DNA of 64,000 nt from Kallotenue papyrolyticum (GTDB lineage: Bacteria; Chloroflexota; Chloroflexia; Chloroflexales; Kallotenuaceae): positions 186,001 to 250,000 of the forward strand of contig NZ_JAGA01000001.1 of NCBI RefSeq assembly GCF_000526415.1, read 5' to 3'. The translations under genes and the position numbers were made by a program. Every line of letters starts with the position of its first letter. The first letter of the stretch is position 1. Shown here piece after piece: positions 54,284 through 63,238 of this stretch. Under the pieces are notes generated by a model. It had not been told where the DNA came from. It saw only the letters and a list, made by a program, of their open reading frames with translations, and searched no databases.

Positions 54284-56122
54284 ATGAGCGCTGCCAGAAT
54301 CTATCGGTTGCCGCAGGCGCGTTGCCTGCTCGGGTTGCTCTGTGCCGTGCTGACGCTGGTGGCCTGTGGCGCTCCCGCTCCGCAGGGTGGTGGAGCACAG
54401 ACATCGCCTGCGGCGCAGGCTAGCCCGCCTGCTGTCTCCCAGGCTAGCCCGGCGGCTGCTCCCGAAACCAGTCCGGCGGCTGCGCCCTCACCCGGAGCCG
54501 AGCGTTCACCTGCCGCCACGGCAGGTCAGGCAGCCGGGATCATGACCGTCTCAGCACAGCAACAGGCCACCTGGGTCCGCAACTTCAACCCCTTTGTCGG
54601 CGATAACCGCTTCCCCACCGTCAACGGCGTTTACGAACCCTTGATGATCTACAACACAATCAAGGGCGAGCTGGTTCCATGGCTGGCGACTGGCTATGAG
54701 TGGGGCGATGGGAATCGCAAACTGACCTTCAAACTGCGCGATGATGTGCAGTGGTCGGATGGTCAGCCCTTCACCGCTCGCGACGTTGTCTTCACCTTCA
54801 ACCTGTTCAAGGAGCACACCGGCCTGCAGGGACCGGGCGGGCAGGCGATGACCGGCGAAACCGCATACATCGAGTCGGTGACAGCGCCGGACGATACGAC
54901 CGTGGAGTTTACCTTTGCTCAGGCGTTTACGCCCGGCCTCTACGACATCGCCAATCAGAACATCGTGCCCGAGCACATCTGGAAGGACGTTGCCGATCCG
55001 CTCAAGTTCACCAACGAGAACCCGGTTGGGACCGGTCCTTTCACGGAAGTGGCGGTCTTCCAAAACCAGGTCTATGAGGTGCACCGCAACCCCAACTACT
55101 GGCAGCCGGGCAAGCCCGCGGTGCAGGGCCTGCGCTTCCCGGCCTATCCCGGCAACGACCAGGCCAATCTGGCAACCATCAACGGCGAGAACGACTGGGC
55201 CGGCAACTTCATTCCCGACATCGAGCAGACGTTTGTCGCCAAGGATCCAGAGCACTTCGGCTATTGGTTCCCCTCCACCGGCGCGACCGTGATGCTCTAT
55301 CTCAATACAACGCGCGCGCCCTTTGACAATGTCGATGTACGCAAGGCGATCAGCATGGCGCTCAACCGCGATCAGATCGTGGAAGTAGCGATGTATGGTT
55401 ATACCCATCCGGCGGACGCTACCGGTCTAAGCGATGCCTATCCCAACTACAAGAGTGAACGCGTTGTCCAAGCTGGCAGCGAGCTGGTGACTCGCAACAT
55501 CGAGCGTGCCAACCAGTTGCTCGACGCGGCGGGTCTGACGCGCGGCGCGGGTGGAATTCGTCAGTTGCCGGACGGCACGCCGCTGCGCTACGATCTCAAT
55601 GTTGTTTCGGGCTGGACCGACTGGGTCTCCGCCTGTCAGATCATGGCGCAAAACCTGCGCGAAGTCGGGATTGAAGCCACCGTGCGCACCTATGACTTCA
55701 GCGCCTGGTTCGAGCGCGTGCAGAAGGGCGATTTCGACATGTCGATCGGTTGGAGCAGCGGCGGCGCAACGCCGTTCAACTACTACCGCAGCCAGATGTC
55801 GCAGCGCAGCTTCCGTCCGGTCGGCGAGGCTGCCGGTGAGAACTGGCATCGCTACGTCAGCCAGCGCGCGGATGAGTTGCTCAACCAGTTCGCGGCCACG
55901 TCCGATCTGGCGGAGCAGCAACAGATCGCCGAACAGCTGCAGCAGACCTTTGTGGACGAACTGCCGGCCGTGCCGCTGTTCCCGGGCCCGATGTGGTACG
56001 AATACAACACGCGGCGGTTCGAGGGCTTCCCCAACGAAGAGAACCCGTATGCTGTCGGCTCGCCCTTCGGCATGGGCACGCCTGAGCAGCTAATCCTGAT
56101 GACTACCGTCAAGCCCAAATAG
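54284..56122 (+). CDS. Family 5 substrate-binding lipoprotein (oligopeptide/oligosaccharide ABC transporter)
   Basis: 612 aa. Start ATG at 54284 with GGAGG 7 nt upstream. Signal peptide with lipobox LVAC (Cys about 28) and a long Ala/Ser/Pro/Gln linker to about 90. SBP_bac_5 fold: VNGVYEPLMIYNTIKGELVPWLATGYEWGDGNRKLTFKLRDDVQWSDGQPFTARDVVFTF (landmark DVQWSDGQPFTARDVVF), ENPVGTGPF, VRKAISMALNRDQIVE. Despite the peptide name, this family also carries chito- and cello-oligosaccharides; with GH20, LacI and a sugar isomerase nearby, sugars are more likely. Confidence 0.93.
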   Translation: MSAARIYRLPQARCLLGLLCAVLTLVACGAPAPQGGGAQTSPAAQASPPAVSQASPAAAPETSPAAAPSPGAERSPAATAGQAAGIMTVSAQQQATWVRNFNPFVGDNRFPTVNGVYEPLMIYNTIKGELVPWLATGYEWGDGNRKLTFKLRDDVQWSDGQPFTARDVVFTFNLFKEHTGLQGPGGQAMTGETAYIESVTAPDDTTVEFTFAQAFTPGLYDIANQNIVPEHIWKDVADPLKFTNENPVGTGPFTEVAVFQNQVYEVHRNPNYWQPGKPAVQGLRFPAYPGNDQANLATINGENDWAGNFIPDIEQTFVAKDPEHFGYWFPSTGATVMLYLNTTRAPFDNVDVRKAISMALNRDQIVEVAMYGYTHPADATGLSDAYPNYKSERVVQAGSELVTRNIERANQLLDAAGLTRGAGGIRQLPDGTPLRYDLNVVSGWTDWVSACQIMAQNLREVGIEATVRTYDFSAWFERVQKGDFDMSIGWSSGGATPFNYYRSQMSQRSFRPVGEAAGENWHRYVSQRADELLNQFAATSDLAEQQQIAEQLQQTFVDELPAVPLFPGPMWYEYNTRRFEGFPNEENPYAVGSPFGMGTPEQLILMTTVKPK

Positions 56123-56132
56123 CCTCCTCCGT

Positions 56133-56164
56133 CGGCGACTCAGCCCACGCTGTCTGAGTCGCCG
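56133..56164 (+). terminator. Intra-operon hairpin between SBP and permease
   Basis: Perfect 11-bp stem CGGCGACTCAG / CTGAGTCGCCG with a 10-nt loop, no U-run. Such hairpins commonly stabilise or trim transcripts so that the binding protein is made in excess. Confidence 0.5.
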
Positions 56165-56272
56165 GCCACCGACGCAAGGTCTGGCGAGCCAGCGCCGCGC
56201 GGCTTACGCCGGGTGCAGACGGCGCACTGCCTTCCCGGCGGCTGTACCTCAGGCATGGAAAGGAGCGCACTC

Positions 56273-57250
56273 ATGGGATTTCTTCTGCGGCGGATCGGCT
56301 TCTATGTGCTTGCTGCGTGGGCGTCGCTGACCCTGAACTTTTTTCTGCCGCGCGCCATGCCAGGCGATCCCGCATCGGCGATCTTCGCGCGTTTCCAGGG
56401 ACGGCTCCAGCCGGAACAATTGCAGGCCCTGCGTGAAGCCTTTGGCTTTACCGAGGGTCCGCTGTTCCAACAGTATGCTACCTATCTGACCCATGCTCTG
56501 CGCGGTGACTTCGGGATCTCGATCTCGGCCTTTCCTGCGCCGGTGACTACGGTCATCGCTACCGGTCTGCAGTGGACGCTGTTGCTGGGTGGACTGGCCA
56601 CCGTGCTGAGCTTCACGCTGGGGAGCCTGCTGGGCGTGATCGGCGCCTGGCGGCGCGGTGGTCTGGTGGATTCGATCATGCCTCCGCTGCTGATTTTTAT
56701 TGGCGCCTTTCCCTATTTCTTTCTGGCGATGTTGGCGCTGTACTTCTTCAGTTTTTACCTGGGCTGGTTTCCGCTACGCCACGCCTACAGCTCCGAGCTG
56801 CGCCCCGAGGTGAGCCTGGCCTTTGTCGGTAGCGTGCTCTACCACCTGGTCTTGCCGGCTTCGACAGTTGTGCTGGTGTCGATCGGCGGCTGGGTGCTGG
56901 GCATGCGCAATACGATGATCAGCGTGCTATCCGAGGACTATATCGTCATGGCCGAGGCCAAAGGGTTGCCGGAGCGGCGCATCATGTTTCGCTATGCCGC
57001 TCGTAATGCCCTTTTACCGAACGTTACCTCGTTCGGCATGGCGCTAGGCTTTGTGATCAGCGGCCTGCTGCTGACCGAGATCGTTTTTTCCTACCCTGGG
57101 GTTGGCTACCTGTTGATCAAGGCTGTCGCCAATCTCGACTATCCATTGATGCAGGGCCTCTTTCTGATGATTACGTTTTCGGTGCTGGCGGCCAACCTGG
57201 TTGTTGACCTGTTGTATGTCCGCCTTGATCCTCGTGTGCGGGTGCGCTAG
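56273..57250 (+). CDS. ABC transporter permease, DppB/OppB family
   Basis: 325 aa, six-helix permease. Start ATG at 56273 with GGAAAGGAG 7 nt upstream. Motifs: LRRIGFYVLAAWASLTLNFFLPRAMPGDPA at the N-terminus (landmark LPRAMPGDPA), the EAA-type loop EDYIVMAEAKGLPERRIMFRYAARNALLPNVT near 240 (landmark AEAKGLPERRI). Works with the next permease as a heterodimer. Confidence 0.93.
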   Translation: MGFLLRRIGFYVLAAWASLTLNFFLPRAMPGDPASAIFARFQGRLQPEQLQALREAFGFTEGPLFQQYATYLTHALRGDFGISISAFPAPVTTVIATGLQWTLLLGGLATVLSFTLGSLLGVIGAWRRGGLVDSIMPPLLIFIGAFPYFFLAMLALYFFSFYLGWFPLRHAYSSELRPEVSLAFVGSVLYHLVLPASTVVLVSIGGWVLGMRNTMISVLSEDYIVMAEAKGLPERRIMFRYAARNALLPNVTSFGMALGFVISGLLLTEIVFSYPGVGYLLIKAVANLDYPLMQGLFLMITFSVLAANLVVDLLYVRLDPRVRVR

Positions 57251-57277
57251 CGCCGCTGATCACGTGAGAGGGTGAAC

Positions 57278-58315
57278 ATGGACCTGCAGCAACCTCGGTC
57301 GATCGATGTAGAGATGACGCCTGCCGGGCAGGTCGCGCCCCTGCCGGAGCAGGCAGCCGGCCCGCGCCGACGGCGGCGCTGGTGGGATGGCCTGCTGCAT
57401 AATCGCAAAGCGGCTGTGGGCGCGCTCATTCTGCTGTTGTTCATGGCGATGGCGATCTTGGCGCCCTGGCTCGCGCCCGGAAATCCCGGCGATTTCGTTG
57501 CGCGACCACACCGTCCGCCATCGCGCGAGCACTGGCTGGGGACCACCGGTCAGGGGCAGGATGTCTTCGCGCAGATTGTGCACGGCGCGCGCGTGTCGTT
57601 GGGGATCGGCTTTGCTACCGGCCTGTTGGTGACGTTGATCGGCGCGGCGATCGGCATGACCGCCGGCTACTTCGGCGGACGCGTGGATGATGTCCTTTCA
57701 CTGCTGATCAACGTCTTCCTGATTATTCCCAGCCTGCCGCTGCTGGTGACGCTGGCCTCCTACCTGCAACCGGGCCCGTTGGCGATCATGTTCGTGCTGG
57801 CCTTTACCGGCTGGGCCTGGCCGGCGCGCGTCTTGCGCTCGCAGACGCTCTCGCTGCGCGAGAAGGATTTTGTATCGGCCGCGCTGGTGAGTGGTGAGAG
57901 CAGTCCACGCATCATCTTCGGCGAGATTTTGCCGAACATGACCTCGATCGTGGTGGCCAGCTTCTTTGGTTCGACGATCTACGCCATCGGCGCGGAAGCG
58001 GCGCTGGAGTTTCTGGGCCTGGGCAATGTCAGCACCGTCAGTTGGGGCACGATCCTGTTCTGGGCCCAGAACAACGCCGGCCTGCTGACGGGCGCCTGGT
58101 GGACCTTTGTGCCGGCCGGTCTGTGTATCGCGCTGGTAGCCTTTGCCTTTGCCATGATCAACTTCGCCGTGGATGAAGTGACCAACCCGCGGCTGCGCGC
58201 TGAAAAGGAGATCAGGAGTGTCCTCGACCAACGCGATTTCCGCCCCGGGCGCCCGACGCCCGTCCTCCGCGCATCCGGAGCGCCCGCTGCTGGACGTGCG
58301 CGACCTGCGCGTTGA
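57278..58315 (+). CDS. ABC transporter permease, DppC/OppC family, extended C-terminus
   Basis: 345 aa from ATG 57278 (GAGGG 5 nt upstream). Motifs: HWLGTTGQGQDVFAQIVHGARVSL near 90 (landmark GTTGQGQDVF), and the EAA loop LREKDFVSAALVSGESSPRIIFGEILPNM near 200. After the usual end VDEVTNPRLR it continues for about 40 residues of Arg/Ala/Pro-rich sequence which overlap, out of frame, the first 98 nt of the next gene. Confidence 0.9.
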   Translation: MDLQQPRSIDVEMTPAGQVAPLPEQAAGPRRRRRWWDGLLHNRKAAVGALILLLFMAMAILAPWLAPGNPGDFVARPHRPPSREHWLGTTGQGQDVFAQIVHGARVSLGIGFATGLLVTLIGAAIGMTAGYFGGRVDDVLSLLINVFLIIPSLPLLVTLASYLQPGPLAIMFVLAFTGWAWPARVLRSQTLSLREKDFVSAALVSGESSPRIIFGEILPNMTSIVVASFFGSTIYAIGAEAALEFLGLGNVSTVSWGTILFWAQNNAGLLTGAWWTFVPAGLCIALVAFAFAMINFAVDEVTNPRLRAEKEIRSVLDQRDFRPGRPTPVLRASGAPAAGRARPAR

Positions 58316-59261
58316 GTATCTCACGCCGCGCGGGCCGGTGCGCGCTGTGGACGGCGTATCGTTCTCGATCGTTCCCGGCGAGGTGTTCGGTCTGGCCGGC
58401 GAGTCGGGCAGCGGCAAGTCCACTATCGCGCACGCGATCATGCGTGTGCTGCATCCACCGGCGGTGATCACCGGCGGCCAGGTGCTGTTCAACGGCGAGG
58501 ATGTGCTCGATATGGATGAGGCCGATCTGCGGCAGTTTCGCTGGCGCGATGTGTCGATGGTCTTCCAGAGTGCGATGAACTCCCTCAATCCGGTGATGAC
58601 CATCGGCGAGCAGATCGTGGACGTGCTTGAGTCGCACGGTTACCTGCGCGGTCGTGAGGCGCGCGATCGCGCCGCCGAGTTGCTGCGGATCGTCGGCATC
58701 GATCCGCGCCGGCTGGATGCCTATCCGCACCAACTCTCCGGCGGCATGCGGCAGCGCACCGTGATCGCGATCGCCCTGGCGCTCAATCCGCAGTTGATGA
58801 TCATGGATGAGCCGACCACAGCGCTCGATGTCGTGGTGCAGAAGGATATTATGCAGCAGATCGAGCGCCTCAAGGAGCAGATGGGCTTTTCGATCCTGTT
58901 CATCACTCACGACCTGTCGCTGCTGGTTGAGTTTTCGACGCGCATCGCGATTATGTACGCCGGGGAGATCGTGGAGCTGGCGCCTGCGCGCGAGTTGTTT
59001 GAGCATCCGCTGCATCCCTACACGCAGGGACTCATGAGCTCGTTTCCGTCGATCAGCGGCCCGAAGCGCAAACTGAGCGGCATTCCCGGCGCTCCACCGG
59101 ATATGGTCGCGCCGCCCTCCGGCTGTCGCTTCCACCCGCGCTGCCGGTTGTGCGATCCCTTGGAAACCGGATCACGACCGGTACTGCGCGAGGTACGGCC
59201 CGATCACTGGGTAGCCTGGCATCCTGGTATGCCGCTTCCGGACGCATCGGGCAGCGACTGA
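58218..59261 (+). CDS. ABC transporter ATP-binding protein, DppD/OppD family (GTG start)
   Basis: 347 aa. Starts with GTG at 58218, AGGAG upstream. Motifs: GESGSGKST near 62, Q-loop VFQSAMNSLNP, signature LSGGMRQRTVIAIAL, Walker B LMIMDEPTTALD, switch FITHD, and a C-terminal oligopeptide-family Cys motif (CRFHPRCRLCDP; three Cys around residue 302) that in homologues binds an Fe-S cluster or is structural. Overlaps the upstream permease by 98 nt. Confidence 0.93.
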   Translation: MSSTNAISAPGARRPSSAHPERPLLDVRDLRVEYLTPRGPVRAVDGVSFSIVPGEVFGLAGESGSGKSTIAHAIMRVLHPPAVITGGQVLFNGEDVLDMDEADLRQFRWRDVSMVFQSAMNSLNPVMTIGEQIVDVLESHGYLRGREARDRAAELLRIVGIDPRRLDAYPHQLSGGMRQRTVIAIALALNPQLMIMDEPTTALDVVVQKDIMQQIERLKEQMGFSILFITHDLSLLVEFSTRIAIMYAGEIVELAPARELFEHPLHPYTQGLMSSFPSISGPKRKLSGIPGAPPDMVAPPSGCRFHPRCRLCDPLETGSRPVLREVRPDHWVAWHPGMPLPDASGSD

Positions 59262-59293
59262 AACGGAGCGACCTGTCATCTTTGGGAGAGGTT

Positions 59294-60337
59294 ATGACGC
59301 AGGTGCCGAATATGGAGACAGCGCACGCTGTCAGGCAGGATGCTGACCGTCCGCTGCTGGAGGTGCGCCATCTGACCAAGCGCTTCCCGGTTGGTGGGCT
59401 GTTCCGGCAGAAGCTGGTGCATGCGCTGGAAGATGTCTCCTTCGATATCTATCGCGGCGAGGTGGTGGCGCTGGTGGGTGAGTCGGGCAGCGGCAAGAGC
59501 ACGACCGCACGACTCATCGCGCGCCTGATCCAACCGACTGCGGGAAAGATCATCTTTCAGGGGCGTGATGTGCTCCAGAGCGAGCCGCGTGGCGCATCGC
59601 TCCACTATCGTCGCCAAGTACAGATGATCTTCCAGGATCCGTTTGGATCGCTCAATCCGGTCAAAACGATCGCGCATCATCTGGAGCGACCGCTGGTGAT
59701 CCACGGCGCGGCGCGCACTCGCGCCGAGCGCGAGGAACGTATTCTGGAGTTGCTCACCACGGTGGGATTGAACCCGGCCGGCGAGTTCGCCCGCAAGTAT
59801 CCGCATCAGTTGTCTGGTGGCCAGCGGCAGCGGGTAGCGATCGCCCGTGCGCTGGCGGTCGATCCGGCGATCATCCTCGCCGACGAGCCGATCTCGATGC
59901 TGGATGTCTCGATCCGGATGGGCATCCTCAACCTCATGGAGCGCCTCAAGGAGGAGCGCGGGATTGGATATCTTTACATAACGCACGATATCGCCAGCGC
60001 GCGCTACATCGGCGACCGCACCATGGTCATGTATGCCGGCCATATGGTCGAAGGCGCCGATAGCGAGTCGCTCATGGCCGCGCCGGCGCATCCATACACA
60101 CAGTTGTTGCTTTCGGCCGTGCCGAACCCGCATGCCGGGCTGGCCAGGCGCGGTGTCGAGGTACGTGGTGAAGTACCGTCGCTGATCGATCCGCCGCCCG
60201 GCTGTCCATTTGCGCCGCGCTGTCCGCGCGTTCTGGAGGTGTGTCGCCAGACAATGCCTGGCGTCGAGCATCTCTCGGCGACACACTGGGTGCGCTGCCA
60301 CCTGTATGGTCCAGGCGGGACCACGCCGGCATCCTAA
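59294..60337 (+). CDS. ABC transporter ATP-binding protein, DppF/OppF family
   Basis: 347 aa. ATG at 59294 with GGGAG. Motifs: GESGSGKSTTARLIARLIQPTAGKI (landmark GESGSGKST, near 67), signature LSGGQRQRVAIARAL, Walker B IILADEPISMLD, YITHD, and the C-terminal CPFAPRCPRVLEVC Cys set as in DppF. It forms an ATPase heterodimer with DppD. Confidence 0.94.
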   Translation: MTQVPNMETAHAVRQDADRPLLEVRHLTKRFPVGGLFRQKLVHALEDVSFDIYRGEVVALVGESGSGKSTTARLIARLIQPTAGKIIFQGRDVLQSEPRGASLHYRRQVQMIFQDPFGSLNPVKTIAHHLERPLVIHGAARTRAEREERILELLTTVGLNPAGEFARKYPHQLSGGQRQRVAIARALAVDPAIILADEPISMLDVSIRMGILNLMERLKEERGIGYLYITHDIASARYIGDRTMVMYAGHMVEGADSESLMAAPAHPYTQLLLSAVPNPHAGLARRGVEVRGEVPSLIDPPPGCPFAPRCPRVLEVCRQTMPGVEHLSATHWVRCHLYGPGGTTPAS

Positions 60338-60351
60338 ATGTGGAGGAGTAT

Positions 60352-61104
60352 ATGCATCACACCGCGATTGCGTTACAACTGTACACTGTTCGCGAGGAGA
60401 CGGCACGCGACATGCCCGGAACGCTACGGCGCCTGGCCGAGATCGGCTATCGCGCCGTGGAGTTCGCTGGCTTCGGCAACGCCGACGTGCCCACACTGCG
60501 TCAGACGTTGAGCGAGACCGGTCTCACAGCCATCGGCGGGCATGTGCCGCTGCAGGCGCTGGAGACGCGGCCCGACGCCGTGCTGGCTGATCTGCAGGCG
60601 CTTGGCTGTCGTTATGTGGTGGTGCCGTCCGTGCCGGAGGAGCGCCGCCGGACGCTGGCCGACGCGCAGCGTCTCGCCGAGCAGCTCAACCGGCTGGCCG
60701 AACGCGCCCAACAGGCTGGCCTGATCTTCGCCTACCATAATCATGCCTTTGAGTTCGAGCCCCTGGAGCAGGCTTCGTTGTGGGATGTGCTGCTGCGCGA
60801 CACCGATCCGGCGCACGTACGCTTCGAGCTGGATCTCTTCTGGGCGGTGTATGCTGGGCGCGATGCGGAGGAGCTGCTGCGTCAGCTCAGCGGGCGCGTG
60901 CCGCTGGCCCATATCAAGGATATGAGTCGCACCGATCGTCAGGTGGATATGCCCGTCGGCGAGGGCGCGCTGCCCTGGGAGCGCGTGCTGCCCGCAGCAC
61001 GCGCGGCGGGCGTGGAGTGGTACATCGTCGAACAGGATCATCCCCGTGATGCGCTCAACGATGTGACGCGCAGCCTGCGCCAGCTCCAGCGCCTGTTGAG
61101 CTGA
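60352..61104 (+). CDS. Sugar phosphate isomerase/epimerase (AP endonuclease 2 / xylose-isomerase-like TIM barrel)
   Basis: 250 aa TIM barrel. Landmarks: IALQLYTVREETARDMPGTLRRLAEIGYRAVEFAGF (landmark QLYTVREE), GLIFAYHNHAFEFEPL near 124 with metal His (HNH), FELDLFWAVYAG near 155, AHIKDM near 184 and a C-terminal VEQDHP. GGAGG sits before the ATG. Location after an oligosaccharide transporter suggests the handling of the liberated monosaccharide; the exact reaction is unknown. Confidence 0.85.
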   Translation: MHHTAIALQLYTVREETARDMPGTLRRLAEIGYRAVEFAGFGNADVPTLRQTLSETGLTAIGGHVPLQALETRPDAVLADLQALGCRYVVVPSVPEERRRTLADAQRLAEQLNRLAERAQQAGLIFAYHNHAFEFEPLEQASLWDVLLRDTDPAHVRFELDLFWAVYAGRDAEELLRQLSGRVPLAHIKDMSRTDRQVDMPVGEGALPWERVLPAARAAGVEWYIVEQDHPRDALNDVTRSLRQLQRLLS

Positions 61105-61141
61105 GCGCAGCGCCTGCGGCACTTTGTGAGCGGGCCTGCCC

Positions 61142-61170
61142 TGTACAGCGGCGCGCCGGCCTGCTATACT
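61142..61170 (+). promoter_or_regulatory. Promoter of MFS gene
   Basis: TGTACA (61142-61147), 17 bp, TATACT (61165-61170), so the MFS gene may be transcribed apart from the operon. Confidence 0.5.
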
Positions 61171-61207
61171 GCCGTTTCGAAGATTGGTGATATTCGGAAA
61201 GCGGCAT

Positions 61208-62410
61208 ATGCGCAGGCAGACCACGGCCAGCCGCTGGTTGCAATGGAGCTACTGGTGGTACTATGCGGCAATCGGTTGTTTGATCCCCTACCTGGCCCTG
61301 TACTACCGGGTGTTGCAGCTCAGTGGCCTGCAGATCGGCGCGTTGATCGCTGTGCTGCCGCTGGGCACCGCCTTGTTTGCTCCTTTGTGGGGTGCGCTGG
61401 CGGATGCGTTTAGCGCACATCGGCTGGTATTGCGGCTGGCGCTGCTGCTGGCGGCGCTGGCCGCGCTGCTTTTAACGTGGGCGCGCTCCTTCGAGACGCT
61501 GCTGGGGGTGATCCTGCTCCTGTCGATCAGCGCCGCCGGCGCGCCGCCGCTGCTGGATGGTTACGCCATGTTGATCAGCGAGCGCGAAGGACGTTCGTAC
61601 GGACGTCTGCGCGTCTGGGGCTCGTTCGGCTTCATTGCTGCGGTCTGGATCGTCGGTTGGCTGATGCGCGAGCGCATCTCGACGATCTTTCTGATAGCCT
61701 ACGCACTGTCGCTGCTGCTGGCCGGTCTGGCCACGGTAGGACTGCCGCCGTTGCGGCCCCGCATCGCACAGCCGGTGTGGCAGGGCGTTCATACCCTGTT
61801 GCGCGACCGGGCGGTCGGCGCGCTGCTGCTGACCGCGTTTCTGACCACGACCAGCGGTAGCATGCTTTCCAACTTTTTCAGCGTGTATCTGGTGGAGATC
61901 GGCGGTGACGCGCGCATGGTCGGCACGGCCTCGGCGCTGGCGGCGATCAGCGAGCTGCCGGTGCTGATCTTCGGCGCTTGGCTGCTCGAACGCTTTGCCA
62001 GCCAGCGCGTGTTGCTGCTGGCGATCCTGGTCTATTTGCTGCGCTTTGGGCTCTACAGCCTGCCGCCCGCGCCGGGGTGGGTGCTGGCGATCCAATTACT
62101 GCACGGCCTTTCCTTCGGCGCGTATCTGATGGCGTCGGTAACCCTGGCCTATCAGCTGGCCGGCCGCGAGCGCGCCGCAACGGTGCAGGGCCTGCTAACG
62201 TCGTCGTCCTTTGGCTTTGGCGCGATCCTGGGCTCGCTCTTGGGCGGCCTGTTGCTCGACCGTGTCGGGGCGGTCGGTCTGTTTCGCGTCGGCACGCTGG
62301 GGCTGGTGCTGGCACTGCTGGTGTATCTCGTGACGTTGCACTGGTTGGCGGCGCCGCAGTCAGGCACGGTGCAGCACCGGGTTGAGCGCTGCTTTGGTAG
62401 CGAGGGGTAG
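61208..62410 (+). CDS. MFS transporter, MFS_1-like / sugar-type
   Basis: 400 aa with about 12 membrane helices. N-terminal YWWYYAAIGCLIPYLALYYR and the LALYYRVLQLSGLQIGAL helix-1/2 pattern resemble the LacY/nucleoside:H+ symporter side of the superfamily; loop 2-3 motif GALADAFSAHRLVL near 62. The C-terminal half has a family motif GREIAAT-like sequence (GRERAATVQGL near 318). Substrate unknown; a sugar importer is inferred from context. Confidence 0.85.
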   Translation: MRRQTTASRWLQWSYWWYYAAIGCLIPYLALYYRVLQLSGLQIGALIAVLPLGTALFAPLWGALADAFSAHRLVLRLALLLAALAALLLTWARSFETLLGVILLLSISAAGAPPLLDGYAMLISEREGRSYGRLRVWGSFGFIAAVWIVGWLMRERISTIFLIAYALSLLLAGLATVGLPPLRPRIAQPVWQGVHTLLRDRAVGALLLTAFLTTTSGSMLSNFFSVYLVEIGGDARMVGTASALAAISELPVLIFGAWLLERFASQRVLLLAILVYLLRFGLYSLPPAPGWVLAIQLLHGLSFGAYLMASVTLAYQLAGRERAATVQGLLTSSSFGFGAILGSLLGGLLLDRVGAVGLFRVGTLGLVLALLVYLVTLHWLAAPQSGTVQHRVERCFGSEG

Positions 62411-62423
62411 CCTCCATCTGTTA

Positions 62424-62441
62424 CCGATAATCATTGTTCTC
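62424..62441. repeat. 18-bp sequence shared with 50742-50759
   Basis: Second copy of CCGATAATCATTGTTCTC, 22 nt upstream of the L25 promoter -35 element. Confidence 0.6.
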
Positions 62442-62462
62442 GCACCACCGTCTCAAGCGTAG

Positions 62463-62491
62463 TTGCCAGCGACACAACGGTATGCTACAAT
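62463..62491 (+). promoter_or_regulatory. Promoter of rplY
   Basis: TTGCCA (62463-62468), 17 bp, TACAAT (62486-62491) with an upstream TG, giving an extended -10 (TGCTACAAT). Confidence 0.75.
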
Positions 62492-62542
62492 CCGGCGGTT
62501 ATCAATCCGACCCACAGCAGTAGCCTAAGGAGGGCCAGACTG

Positions 62543-63187
62543 ATGGAGAGCCTGACGCTCAAACTCGAACCGCGTACGATCACCGGCAAGAAGGTGAAGC
62601 AACTGCGCCGCGCGGGTCTTATTCCGGCCTCGATCTGCGGCAAAGGTATTGCGACCGAGATCTTCCAGCTCGACGCCAAGACCTTCACCCAGGTCTATCA
62701 GAAGGCCGGACGCACCACCTTGATCGATCTGGAACTGCCCGCCGGGCGGCGCAGCGCCTTTGTGCGCCAGGTGCAAATCCACCCGGTGACCCGGCAGGTG
62801 ATCCACGTCGATTTCCGTATCGTCGATCTGCGCACCGAGATCACTGCCGATGTGCCGGTCGTGGCCGTCGGCGAGAACAAGCTGATCGAGCGCGGCGATG
62901 GCGTGCTGCAGTTGCCGCATCCCACGCTGCATGTGCGCGCCCTGCCGACGGACTTGCCGCATGCGATCGAGATCGATGTAAGCCAGATCACCGACTTCGA
63001 TACCGTGCTGCATGTGCGCGACCTGAACCTAGGCGACAAGGTCACGATCTTGACGCCACCCGACGAAGTCGTGGCGACGATCACGCCGTCACGCACGGCG
63101 GTCGAGGCCGAGGAGCTGGCCACGGAGGCGGAGGAGGCGCCGGCTGAAGCGGCCGAGGAAGGTAGCGAGCAGTCCGAGCGCGAGTAG
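62543..63187 (+). CDS. rplY: 50S ribosomal protein L25/CTC
   Basis: 5S-rRNA-binding ribosomal protein of the long CTC (general stress protein) type, 214 aa. N-terminal L25 domain (LEPRTITGKKVKQLRRAGLIPASICG; landmark RRAGLIPA) and C-terminal TL5 domain to about 185, then an acidic Glu/Ala tail (about 25 aa) common in this group. AAGGAGG precedes the ATG. Stands alone with its own promoter. Confidence 0.92.
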   Translation: MESLTLKLEPRTITGKKVKQLRRAGLIPASICGKGIATEIFQLDAKTFTQVYQKAGRTTLIDLELPAGRRSAFVRQVQIHPVTRQVIHVDFRIVDLRTEITADVPVVAVGENKLIERGDGVLQLPHPTLHVRALPTDLPHAIEIDVSQITDFDTVLHVRDLNLGDKVTILTPPDEVVATITPSRTAVEAEELATEAEEAPAEAAEEGSEQSERE

Positions 63188-63210
63188 CGTCGCTGGCACA
63201 CGTGTGAGGC

Positions 63211-63238
63211 GGCGGGTAGGTAGGAGTGCCTACCCGCC
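63211..63238. terminator. Hairpin between convergent genes
   Basis: Perfect 10-bp stem GGCGGGTAGG / CCTACCCGCC with an 8-nt loop; its right arm covers the stop of the CNNM gene. There is no U-run. Confidence 0.5.
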
